Below, piece after piece: positions 17,470 to 25,398 of a stretch of DNA of 64,000 bases; positions within the stretch are counted from its first letter, which is position 1; each line of letters starts with the position of its first letter. Origin of the DNA: Streptomyces sp. SN-593 (GTDB lineage Bacteria; Actinomycetota; Actinomycetes; Streptomycetales; Streptomycetaceae). The position numbers and the translations under genes are program-made. The stretch is taken from positions 4,439,001 through 4,503,000 of the forward strand of contig NZ_AP018365.1 in assembly GCF_016756395.1 (NCBI RefSeq). The letters run 5' to 3'. The notes below the pieces were generated by a model that worked only from the letters and a program-made list of their open reading frames with translations, ran no database searches and was not told the DNA's origin.

Positions 17470-18222
17470 CTACGGGTGGGGCGGGTGCGGCGGGGGCGGC
17501 GGGAGGGTGTCCGCGCCGGGCGGGGGTTCGGGCCAGACGAGCAGGACCGGGCAGGGGGCGTGGTCGACGATGAACCGGCTGTGCGGACCGAGGCTGTGCG
17601 GGCCGAGACGGCTGCGGTCGCCGTCGCGGGCGAGCACGAGGAGGGCCGCGTCCTGCGCCTCGGCGACGACCTCGCGCTCGACCCGCCCGCTGCGCTGGAG
17701 GGTGGCGCAAGGGCGGTCCAGGCGGGCGGCGGCCTCGGCGAGGAGCGCCTCACCGGCGGCGGTGGCCTGCTCCGACAGGGCGATGCCGGGGTCGCGGGCG
17801 GGCCGGCCGCGACCGAGCAGGCCGGCGAACGCGCCGTGCGCGGCACCGGCCACCTCGGGCTCCGGCACGTGCACCAGGACGACGTCGGCGCCGTCGGGAG
17901 CGTGGGCGCGCACCGCGTCCACGCAGGAGGGCCAGGTGCCCTCGACGATCCAGGCGACGACGGTCGAGCCGCCGCCGGCGCGGTGGGCCAGGCCCGGTTC
18001 CGGCGGCGTGTACGGCTCGTGGGGTTCGGGCGGTGCGGGTGCCCCGGGCGGTCGGGGCGGTGCGTGCGGCCCGGGCGGCCCGGGCGGTACGTGCGCTCCG
18101 GGTGCCCCGGGCGGCTCGGGTGGCTGGTGCGGTGCGTGCGGCCCTGGGGCTTCGTGCGCGCCGCCGGGACCGTCCGGTCCCCCAGGGCCCGGGGGATGCG
18201 GGGGCGGCGGGGGCGTGGGCAT
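17470..18222 (-). CDS. Universal stress protein with proline-rich N-terminal half
   Basis: 250 residues. The first ~90 are low complexity with Pro-Gly-x repeats (PHAPPRPPGAPAPPEPHEPY). The remainder is a single UspA-type domain starting at STVVAWIVEGTWPSCVDAV and ending with GPHSRFIVDHAPCPVLLVWP, which carries the usual C-terminal strand and a modified G-x9-G-S/T-x3 nucleotide site. The ATG at 18222 is chosen since GGAGG lies nine bases upstream; the in-frame GTG at 18231 would touch the ribosome site directly. The gene follows the anion permease with 5 bases between, so the two proteins may be functionally paired as in other USP-transporter couples. Confidence 0.78.
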   Translation of the reverse strand: MPTPPPPPHPPGPGGPDGPGGAHEAPGPHAPHQPPEPPGAPGAHVPPGPPGPHAPPRPPGAPAPPEPHEPYTPPEPGLAHRAGGGSTVVAWIVEGTWPSCVDAVRAHAPDGADVVLVHVPEPEVAGAAHGAFAGLLGRGRPARDPGIALSEQATAAGEALLAEAAARLDRPCATLQRSGRVEREVVAEAQDAALLVLARDGDRSRLGPHSLGPHSRFIVDHAPCPVLLVWPEPPPGADTLPPPPPHPPHP

Positions 18223-18227
18223 GGGAT

Positions 18228-19484
18228 TCACCCTCCGATCACGGTCAGCGAGAGCCACAGTGCCACCACGGCGACCACGAGCGACGCAGGCACGGCGATC
18301 GCGCCGAGGCGGGTGAACTCGCCGAGGTCCACCTCGGCTTCGTGCGCCCGCACGATACGCCGCCACAGCAGGGTGGCGAGAGACCCCGCGTAGGTCAGGT
18401 TGGGACCGATGTTGACGCCGAGGAGGACGGCGAGCACGGCGCCCGCGCCGTTCGGCGCGGCCAGCGGGAGCAGGACCAGCACCGCGGGGAGGTTGTTGAT
18501 CAGGTTCGCCAGCACCGCTGCCAGCGCCGCGAGTCCCAGCAGCGCGGGCAGGCCGGTGCCGCCGGGCACCGCGTGGCCGAGCGCCGAACCGAGCCCGTGG
18601 TCGACCAGCGCGCGCACCACGATGCCGAGGGCGAGCACGAACGCGAGGAAGGGGACGGCGGCCGACCGCACCAGCGCGCGGGGAGTGGTCCGCCGCCGGA
18701 GCAGGGCGCGCACGGCGAGCACCGCCGCGCCGGCGAAGGCCGCCCACGCCGGGTTGACGCCGACCAGCGACGCGGCCACGAAGCCGGCGAGCGTGCAGCC
18801 GACCGTGACGAGCGCGAACCGAGGCAGCCGCGGCCGTTCGGCGGTCTCCGGCGCCTTCGCCCCGGCGGCCAGGTCGGTGCCGAAGAACCGCCGCAGCACC
18901 ACGTACTCCACCCCGATCGCGGCCAGCCACGGCAGCGCCATCAGCGCGGCGAACCGGGTGAAGCTCAGTCCGCTGGCGGCCAGGGCGAGCAGGTTGGTGA
19001 GGTTGGAGACCGGGAGCAGCAGGGACGCGGTGTTGGACAGGTGCGTGCAGGCGTAGACGTGCGGCTTCGGGCGGGCGCCCAGCCGCGCGGCGGTCGCGAA
19101 GACCACCGGGGTGAGCAGCACGATGGTCGCGTCCAGGCTGAGCACCGCGGTGATCACCGACGCGAGCGCGAAGACCTGCCCGAGCAGGCGGTACGGGCTG
19201 CCCCCGGCCGCGCTCGCCATCCAGCCGCCGCACGCGGTGAACAGCCCTTCCTCGTCGCAGAGCTGGGCCAGCACCAGGACCGCGGCGAGGAAGCCGATCA
19301 CCGGGCCGAGCTGCTGCGCCTCGGCCCGCGCGTCGTGCAGGGGGATCGCCCCGGTGGCGATCACCACGGCGGCGGCCGGCACCGCGACGGCCGCTTCCGG
19401 CAGGCCCCAGGGGCGCACCACCGCGCAGCCCAGCACGAGGACGAGCAGGACGGCGCTGAGCGCTTCGGCGGCGGGGCCGCTCAT
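18228..19484 (-). CDS. ArsB/SLC13-type anion permease
   Basis: 418 residues with about eleven hydrophobic helices and no soluble domain. LGPVIGFLAAVLVLAQLCDEEGLF in the first half, LSLDATIVLLTPVVFATA, and NLINNLPAVLVLLPLA in the second half are the paired signature segments of the ArsB/NhaD/SLC13 ion transporter superfamily. The substrate may be arsenite, another oxyanion or a dicarboxylate; no arsR or arsC gene is near, so arsenite is not supported by context. The gene is followed after 5 bases by the stress protein, with its ribosome site inside this gene's end. It starts at ATG 19484, next to a gene-free spacer. Confidence 0.83.
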   Translation of the reverse strand: MSGPAAEALSAVLLVLVLGCAVVRPWGLPEAAVAVPAAAVVIATGAIPLHDARAEAQQLGPVIGFLAAVLVLAQLCDEEGLFTACGGWMASAAGGSPYRLLGQVFALASVITAVLSLDATIVLLTPVVFATAARLGARPKPHVYACTHLSNTASLLLPVSNLTNLLALAASGLSFTRFAALMALPWLAAIGVEYVVLRRFFGTDLAAGAKAPETAERPRLPRFALVTVGCTLAGFVAASLVGVNPAWAAFAGAAVLAVRALLRRRTTPRALVRSAAVPFLAFVLALGIVVRALVDHGLGSALGHAVPGGTGLPALLGLAALAAVLANLINNLPAVLVLLPLAAPNGAGAVLAVLLGVNIGPNLTYAGSLATLLWRRIVRAHEAEVDLGEFTRLGAIAVPASLVVAVVALWLSLTVIGG

Positions 19485-20141
19485 CGGGCGGTGCTCATAC
19501 GGAGGCGTTCATGGGTGCGGGGCGGCCTTTCTGTCGCCGGGGTGCCGGCGGTCGTCGTGGTCGTACGGGCCCGGGCGGTCCGTACCGGCGGCACGGAGCC
19601 GTACCGGCGGCACGGAGCCGTACCGGCGGTGCGCGCCGGTGCGCCCGCCGCACGAGCCGTGCGGATCGTACGGGTCGGGCCGGCGCGCGCCGCCGGGGCC
19701 CGGCGGTTCGACTGCCAGTGTGAGGGCTGCCGGCCGCGCGGGCCGGGCACGGCGCCGGCGGGCGCGGCCGCGGACGGCGGGGCCGGTGCGCGGCGAGTGG
19801 TGCACGGGTGCCGTGCGCCGGCGGGAAATGGTGCACCGGTGCCGTGGTGCGGCCGCTGTACGGCGCCGTACCGTCGTCAGTGGCCGGCGGTCCGCGCACG
19901 GGGGGAGCCGCACGGGGGAGGGGACCGCCGGCCGTTCGCACCGCCTCAGACGCCCGGGGCGGTGCGTGTGCTGCCCGCGGTCTTCTGGGGCGCGGTGCGG
20001 GGAGCCTAGTGTGGAGGCCGACGACCCGCCGCGCGGGGCCGTTGTCGTCGGCGGGCTGGGACGGATGGCCGGGGGGCCGGTATCCGGTGCGCCCGGGCGC
20101 GGTCGTGCGCGGTTCGCCCACCGCCGACCCCGGGAACCCGC
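19485..20141. other. 657-base gene-free low-complexity spacer
   Basis: No frame has plausible coding use. The left part holds the 19-bp tandem array. A degenerate pair (GTGGTGCACGGGTGCCGTG near 19796 and ATGGTGCACCGGTGCCGTGG near 19829) lies in the middle, and palindromic GTAC/CGTACCG elements recur. It separates the divergent anion permease and PucR-type genes. I cannot locate promoters with confidence. Confidence 0.55.
19580..19629. repeat. 19-bp tandem repeat
   Basis: CCGTACCGGCGGCACGGAG occurs twice head to tail and continues into a partial third copy (starts at 19580, 19599 and 19618). Each unit contains GTAC and CCGG palindromes. There are no spacers, so it is not a CRISPR. Confidence 0.75.
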
Positions 20142-22307
20142 GTGCTCACTCTCCACGACCTCGTCGCCGTTCCCGACCTCGCCCTCACCCTCGTCTCCGG
20201 CGACGGCGGCGCCGAGGTCGTGCACGCGCTGGTCCCGGCCGACCCGGACGCGGAGTGGGGCGGCGCACCGCTGGCGCGGGCGCTGGTGGTCGCCGATCCC
20301 GGCCGGATCGGCCGACCGCAGCGGCTGGCGCGGATGCTGGCGGAGGGCGGCGCGGCCGGGCTGGTGCTCGCCGGCACGGCCCCTGCGGCCCCGGGCGCGG
20401 CCCCGGCCGAGGGTGCGGGTCTGCCGGCCGGTTCGGGTGGGGAGTTGCCCGTGGACCGGCTGCCCGCGGATCCGGGTGCGGGCCTGCCCGCGGTGTCGGG
20501 TGCGGAGGTGCGCGCGGGTCATGCCGCCCACCCGCCCGCGGCCGCGGGTGCCGGCCTGCCCGCCGCGCCGGGGGCGGGGCGCCCAAACAGCGGCACGGGC
20601 ACGGGTCGCTTGTCCGCCGGGCTGGGGGCGGAGGCGGGGACCGGGCTGCCCGCCGGGCCGCGCTGGGACCCGGGGGCCGACCCGCGGGCGCGGCAGCTCG
20701 CCGCGGCCGCCGCTGCCGCCGGCGTGCCGCTGCTCGTCGGCGCGCACCCGGTCGCCGCCTGGCGCGAACTGGCCCCGCGCGTCTCGGTGCTGAGCGCCGA
20801 GGAGGCACGGCGCGCGCACGCCCGGCTGGCCGGCCTGCTGGACCGGCTGCCGGTGCCGGGCGCCGACGAGCGGGGGACGGTGCGAAGGCTCGCCGGCCAC
20901 CTCGCCGAGGCGCTCGACGCGCGGGTGCTGGTGCGCGCCGACGCGGAGGTGCTCGCCGCCGTGCCCGAGGGCGCCGCCGGCGGGCTGGCCCCGCTGCTGG
21001 ACACGCCGCCCGGCACCCACCGGCCCCTGGCGGGAGGCGGGTTCGCGCAGACCGTCATGCTCTCCCCGGCCGGGGACGCCACGCTCCTGCTCGTCACCGC
21101 CGCGCCCGCGCCGGACCCGGTGCTGGTCGGGTACACCGCCAAGGCGCTGCGGCTGGCCGTGGCGGGACTGCGCGAGCGGCGGGCCGGCGGCGCGGTCGGC
21201 GACGCGCTGCGCGGGGTGCGGCTGTCGGCGTTCCAGCTCTTCATGACCGGGAACTCCGTGGCCGCGCAGCGCGTGGTGGCGGGCATCGACGGCCCCCTGA
21301 TGGACAGCGACACCGCGCGGGTGTTCATCCTCGACTGCGGCCGCGCGGCCCGCGACACGGTGCTCGCCGAGGCCGAACGCGCCCTCGCCGCACAGGCGCT
21401 GGCCATCCGCTGCCCCGCCTACCGGCGGCACCTCATCTTCCTCGCGCCGCACCGCACCGGGGCCCGCGCCGAGGAGGGCCTGCACCGGCTGATGAACACC
21501 TTCGCCGACGCCCGGGTGCTGCTCGGCGGCAGCCTCTCCCACCCGCTGGACGCGGTACCCGACGCGTACGGGGAGGCGCTCGACTGCCTGACCCGGGCCG
21601 GCCGCGCCCCCGGCCGGATCGCCATGGCCACCCGCAGCACCGGCGTCATCGACGTGCTCGACCCGCCGGCCGCGCTCGCCTGGGCCACCCGCCTGCTGCG
21701 GCCGGTGCTGGCGATGCCGCGTGGGGGCCGGCAGATCCTCGAAACCACCGCGATGGCCGTCGAGTTCGAGATGTCCGCGACCGCCCGGGTGATGGGGGTG
21801 CACCGCAACACGGTCACCCGGCGGGTCCGGCAGGTCTTCGACGCGGTGGGGCTCGACCAGGACGCCATCCTCGACCGGGTGGTGTTCTCGCTGGCCGCAC
21901 AGGTCGTGGCGCGCCACGGCACCGGGGACCCCATCGGGCGCGACCCCGGTGCCGTGCCCGACCTGCACGCCCTGCTCGGCGAACCCCCGCTGCGGGCCTG
22001 GGCGGAGAAGGCGCTGCGCCCGCTCGCCGCCGACCGCCGCGACCTGCTGCGCACCGTACGGGAGTGGGTGCGGCACGGCTGCCGGTACGAGCCGGCCGCC
22101 GCGTCGCTGGGGGTCGCCGCCAAGACGGTGCGCTCGCGCATCCGGGCGGCCGAACCGCTCCTGGAACAGGACCTGATCGACGAGCTGCCCCGGATGCCGG
22201 GGGAGAGCGAGCACCGGCTGGCCAGCATCCGGCCGCTGGCGGTCGCGCTCTACGCCACCACCGGGCCCGGCGCCCCCCGTCCGCCGCTGCCCGGCGGGAG
22301 GGCCTGA
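20142..22307 (+). CDS. PucR-type regulator with two HTH domains
   Basis: 721 residues, unusually long. The N-terminus (MLTLHDLVAVPDLALTLVSG) matches the PucR sensory domain but is interrupted around residues 85-185 by a Gly/Ala/Pro/Leu repeat region. A GAF-like stretch and a GGDEF-like/CdaR middle domain follow (FQLFMTGNSVAAQRVVAGID ... AYRRHLIFLAPHRTG). Two PucR-type helix-turn-helix segments come last: one near 535-580 (TARVMGVHRNTVTRRVRQVF) and another near 645-690 (AAASLGVAAKTVRSRIRAAE). Normal members have one. GTG start. The neighbours give no clear target; the zinc-ribbon gene follows after 142 bases. Confidence 0.82.
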   Translation: MLTLHDLVAVPDLALTLVSGDGGAEVVHALVPADPDAEWGGAPLARALVVADPGRIGRPQRLARMLAEGGAAGLVLAGTAPAAPGAAPAEGAGLPAGSGGELPVDRLPADPGAGLPAVSGAEVRAGHAAHPPAAAGAGLPAAPGAGRPNSGTGTGRLSAGLGAEAGTGLPAGPRWDPGADPRARQLAAAAAAAGVPLLVGAHPVAAWRELAPRVSVLSAEEARRAHARLAGLLDRLPVPGADERGTVRRLAGHLAEALDARVLVRADAEVLAAVPEGAAGGLAPLLDTPPGTHRPLAGGGFAQTVMLSPAGDATLLLVTAAPAPDPVLVGYTAKALRLAVAGLRERRAGGAVGDALRGVRLSAFQLFMTGNSVAAQRVVAGIDGPLMDSDTARVFILDCGRAARDTVLAEAERALAAQALAIRCPAYRRHLIFLAPHRTGARAEEGLHRLMNTFADARVLLGGSLSHPLDAVPDAYGEALDCLTRAGRAPGRIAMATRSTGVIDVLDPPAALAWATRLLRPVLAMPRGGRQILETTAMAVEFEMSATARVMGVHRNTVTRRVRQVFDAVGLDQDAILDRVVFSLAAQVVARHGTGDPIGRDPGAVPDLHALLGEPPLRAWAEKALRPLAADRRDLLRTVREWVRHGCRYEPAAASLGVAAKTVRSRIRAAEPLLEQDLIDELPRMPGESEHRLASIRPLAVALYATTGPGAPRPPLPGGRA

Positions 22308-22449
22308 GCCCGGCGCCCCGAGGCGGGTCCGGACCCCGCCGGGTCGGCGTACCCCCTGCCCGGGTGCACCGCCGACAGGCGGGTGGGGCACACTGTGCTC
22401 CTTGACAGGGACCGTCGCAGGGGCGGTACCCCGGGGGAAGGCGATCACC

Positions 22450-22755
22450 ATGATCATTTGGGGCACCAGGAGCTACATATACCAGTTGGCGATGATCACG
22501 CTGCTGTGCGGGCGGTGCGGCAACCCGTCCGCCCACGCGCTGCGCCGGCGGGTCGTGAAGTTCACGCTGTTCTTCATCCCGCTGTTCCCGATCAGCTCCA
22601 AGTACTCCACCCAGTGCACCTTCTGCGGCGCGCAGACGTCGGTGCCGAAGGAGCAGGCCGAGCAGCTCCAGGCGCAGATCGCCGCCTCCCCCCAGCCGGC
22701 CCCGCCCGCCGGCAGCCCGGCCCCGCAGCAGGGCGCGAACCCGTACCAGAACTGA
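22450..22755 (+). CDS. Zinc-ribbon membrane protein
   Basis: 101 residues. Two CxxC pairs (CGRCG near 20 and CTFCG near 58) form a zinc ribbon that brackets a hydrophobic segment (VVKFTLFFIPLFPISSKY), followed by a Gln/Pro/Ala-rich tail. The arrangement matches small zinc-ribbon proteins of actinobacteria with unknown function. The ATG at 22450 follows GGAAGG. It is probably a monocistronic gene. Confidence 0.82.
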   Translation: MIIWGTRSYIYQLAMITLLCGRCGNPSAHALRRRVVKFTLFFIPLFPISSKYSTQCTFCGAQTSVPKEQAEQLQAQIAASPQPAPPAGSPAPQQGANPYQN

Positions 22756-23015
22756 ACCGCGCGTTCTGAGGCCGGGCGTCCCGTCCGCCTCGCCCCCGAC
22801 GCCCCGGGCCGCCGCCCTCCAGCGGTGCCCGGGGCATCGGCGTGCCCGGCTCCAGGCGGCCGCCGGCCGGATGTCCGGCGATGTGTCGTCATCGTGTGCA
22901 ATTTGTTACAGAGTTGTGGAGATCACGTCGTATTCGGCGCCGGACGCCGACATACGCTCAGGGCGGTGCGGGGCGTGGGGACGCCTCTGCCAGGGACGTT
23001 CGAGGCAGGGGGGCC

Positions 23016-25310
23016 ATGGTCGCGCGGCGGGACGGCGGGCATCGGCGGCGGAGGCCGCGCGGGTCGGGCTGGCAGGAGCAGGGGCGGAGGGCACTGCGCG
23101 CCGCGCGGACGGCCGCCGCCACGCGCCTGCCGAAGCGCGGGGGCGCGCCCGGGGACGGCCCCGCGGTCGACCGCGCTCCCGAGGACGGCCCCACGGTCGA
23201 CCGTGGCGGCGAGCCCTCCCCCGTCACCGCGTCCGTCACCGGCGACGACCCTGGCGACGGCTCCGACGGCTCCGACGGCTCCGACGGCCCTGTGCCCGCC
23301 TCCGGCGCCGCGCCCTGGTGGGCGCCGGCGCGCCGGCTGCGCCCGCGCTACCCGCGGCCGGACCGCGCCGGCTGGCGCCGCTGGCTGCCCTCGCTCCGCC
23401 AGGGCCTGCTGCTGTGCACCTGGAGCCTGCTCGCGCTGCTCGCGCTCATCGGCTGGGCCTACGAGACCACCTCGATACCCTCCGACCTGAACGCCTACGC
23501 GACGCAGCAGGACAACGTCTACTACTGGGCCGACGGCACCGAGATGGCCCGCGTCGGCCCGGTCGACCGGCAGGCGATGCCGCTGGACCGCATCCCGGTG
23601 TCGGTGCGGTCCGCGGTGCTCGCCGCCGAGAACGCGTCGTTCTACTCCGACGCCGGCGTCTCGCCGAAGGGCATCGCCCGGGCCGTGATGAACATGGCCA
23701 CCGGCGGGCAGCGGCAGGGCGGCTCCACGATCACCCAGCAGTACGTCAAGAACGTCTACCTCGACCAGGACCAGACGATCTCCCGCAAGGTCTCCGAGAT
23801 CTTCATCGCGGTCAAGCTCGACCGCAAGATGAGCAAGGACCGCATCCTCGACGGCTACCTCAACACGAGCTGGTTCGGCCGCGGCGCCTACGGGGTGCAG
23901 CGCGCCGCGAAGGCGTACTACGGCAAGGACGTGTCCCAACTCGACACCAGCCAGTCCGCGTTCCTCGCCGCGCTGCTCAAGGGCGCCGGCCAGTTCGACC
24001 CCTCGGTGAGCGCCGCCAACCACCAGCGGGCGGTGGCGCGCTGGAACTGGGTGCTGGACCGGATGGTGGAGACCGGCAAGCTGTCGGCCGCCCGGCGCGC
24101 CACCCTCACCACCTTCCCGGAGCCGATCGCGCCGCCGAAGCCGGTCGGGCTGAGCGGGCAGACCGGCTACCTGGTGGACACCGCGCGTGCCTACGTCTCC
24201 GCGCACAGCGGCATCTCCGACCAGCAGTTCGACCGGGGCGGCTACCAGATCTACACCACCTTCGAGAAGCCGAAGGTGGACGCGCTGGCGTCGGCGGTCA
24301 AGCAGCAGACCGCGAAGCTGCACCCGTCCACCCGCGCCGCCGACCGCGACGTGCGGGTGGGCGCCGCCTCGGTCGCCACCGACGGGCGCATCCTGGCGCT
24401 CTACGGCGGCCCCGACTACATCAAGCAGGGCTTCGACGACGCCGACATCTCGATCGTCCCGGCGGGCACCGCCTACGCGCCCTACGTCTACGCCGCGGCC
24501 CTGCGCGACGGCGTGGTCAGTGCCAGGGACGCGCCGCGGGTCTTTGTCGGCCCGCAGTCGCCCTACGACGGCGACGACGACGTGCCGATCCAGACACCCG
24601 AGGGCCCGTACTGGAGCCGGGACGGGAAGGTCGTCAAGACCGCCAACGCCGGCGACCGCTCCTACGGCACGATCCCGCTCGCCCAGGCCGTCGCGGACGG
24701 GGTGAACGGGCCGATCATGCAGGTGGGGATGGACGTCGGGCTCAACCGGGTGCGGCAGGCGTCGATCGACGCCGGGCTGCTGCCGGACAGCGGGTTCGCC
24801 GAGCAGGTGCCGAGCTTCTCGCTGGGCACCTCCACGCCCAGCCCGATCCGGATGGCCGCCGGGTACACCACCTTCGCGGCCGGCGGCACCCGCACCGACC
24901 CGTACTCGGTGCTGCGCGTCACCCGGGACGGATCGGCGGTGGCGCTCCAGAAGCCCGCCGTCACGCACCCGTTCACCCCGAAGGTGGCCGGGGAGGTGGA
25001 CGACGCGCTGCGCGAGGCCGTCAGCAACGGTGCCGCGCACGCCGTGGCGAAGGCCGGACCGGGGCTGGCCGGGCTGCCGGGCACCGCGCCGGACAACACC
25101 TCGGCGTCGTTCGTCGGATACGACGCGGACATGGCCACCGCGGTCACGCTCTTCCGGATCGACCCGAAGACCCAGCAGTTGGAGCCGCTGACCGGGATCG
25201 GCGGGCGGTCCGCGAAGAAGCCGGGCAGCGACTACCCGACGGCCGTGTGGACCCACTACGCCGAGGCGGTCCGGCCGCCGGGCGGCACCGCGGCGGCCTC
25301 CGCCCGCTGA
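23016..25310 (+). CDS. Class A PBP-like glycosyltransferase with degenerate transpeptidase domain
   Basis: 764 residues. A ~130-residue charged, disordered cytoplasmic part precedes one membrane helix (LLLCTWSLLALLALIGWAY). The GT51 domain (about 165-340) keeps Glu205 (AAENASFYSDAG), GGSTITQQYVKN, RKVSEIFIAVKLDRK and the YLN motif, so it probably polymerises lipid II outside the membrane. Motif 1 is altered: the usual Asp after Glu is Asn, and the His is Asp. The C-terminal domain aligns with class A transpeptidases but has lost all catalytic motifs: SxxK is T485-A-Y-A488, SxN is G562-V-N, and KTG is L687-P-G. It should neither cross-link nor bind penicillin covalently. ATG 23016 follows a GGGGGG stretch. 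Confidence 0.88.
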   Translation: MVARRDGGHRRRRPRGSGWQEQGRRALRAARTAAATRLPKRGGAPGDGPAVDRAPEDGPTVDRGGEPSPVTASVTGDDPGDGSDGSDGSDGPVPASGAAPWWAPARRLRPRYPRPDRAGWRRWLPSLRQGLLLCTWSLLALLALIGWAYETTSIPSDLNAYATQQDNVYYWADGTEMARVGPVDRQAMPLDRIPVSVRSAVLAAENASFYSDAGVSPKGIARAVMNMATGGQRQGGSTITQQYVKNVYLDQDQTISRKVSEIFIAVKLDRKMSKDRILDGYLNTSWFGRGAYGVQRAAKAYYGKDVSQLDTSQSAFLAALLKGAGQFDPSVSAANHQRAVARWNWVLDRMVETGKLSAARRATLTTFPEPIAPPKPVGLSGQTGYLVDTARAYVSAHSGISDQQFDRGGYQIYTTFEKPKVDALASAVKQQTAKLHPSTRAADRDVRVGAASVATDGRILALYGGPDYIKQGFDDADISIVPAGTAYAPYVYAAALRDGVVSARDAPRVFVGPQSPYDGDDDVPIQTPEGPYWSRDGKVVKTANAGDRSYGTIPLAQAVADGVNGPIMQVGMDVGLNRVRQASIDAGLLPDSGFAEQVPSFSLGTSTPSPIRMAAGYTTFAAGGTRTDPYSVLRVTRDGSAVALQKPAVTHPFTPKVAGEVDDALREAVSNGAAHAVAKAGPGLAGLPGTAPDNTSASFVGYDADMATAVTLFRIDPKTQQLEPLTGIGGRSAKKPGSDYPTAVWTHYAEAVRPPGGTAAASAR

Positions 25311-25319
25311 GCCGCGCGG

Positions 25320-25361
25320 CCGACACCGACGCCGACACCGACACCGACACCGACGCCGACC
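25320..25361. repeat. Hexamer repeat (CCGACA/CCGACG)7
   Basis: Seven CCGAC[A/G/C] units follow directly after the PBP-like gene stop. It is a simple-sequence tract with strand bias, in the gap between convergent genes. Confidence 0.8.
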
Positions 25362-25398
25362 GGCCGCGGGCAGGGCCGCGGCCGGCCGGGCGCGGGGG

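Noticed and set aside
19580..19629. CRISPR-like array
   Set aside because: Repeats are 19 bp in tandem with no spacers, and no cas gene is present.
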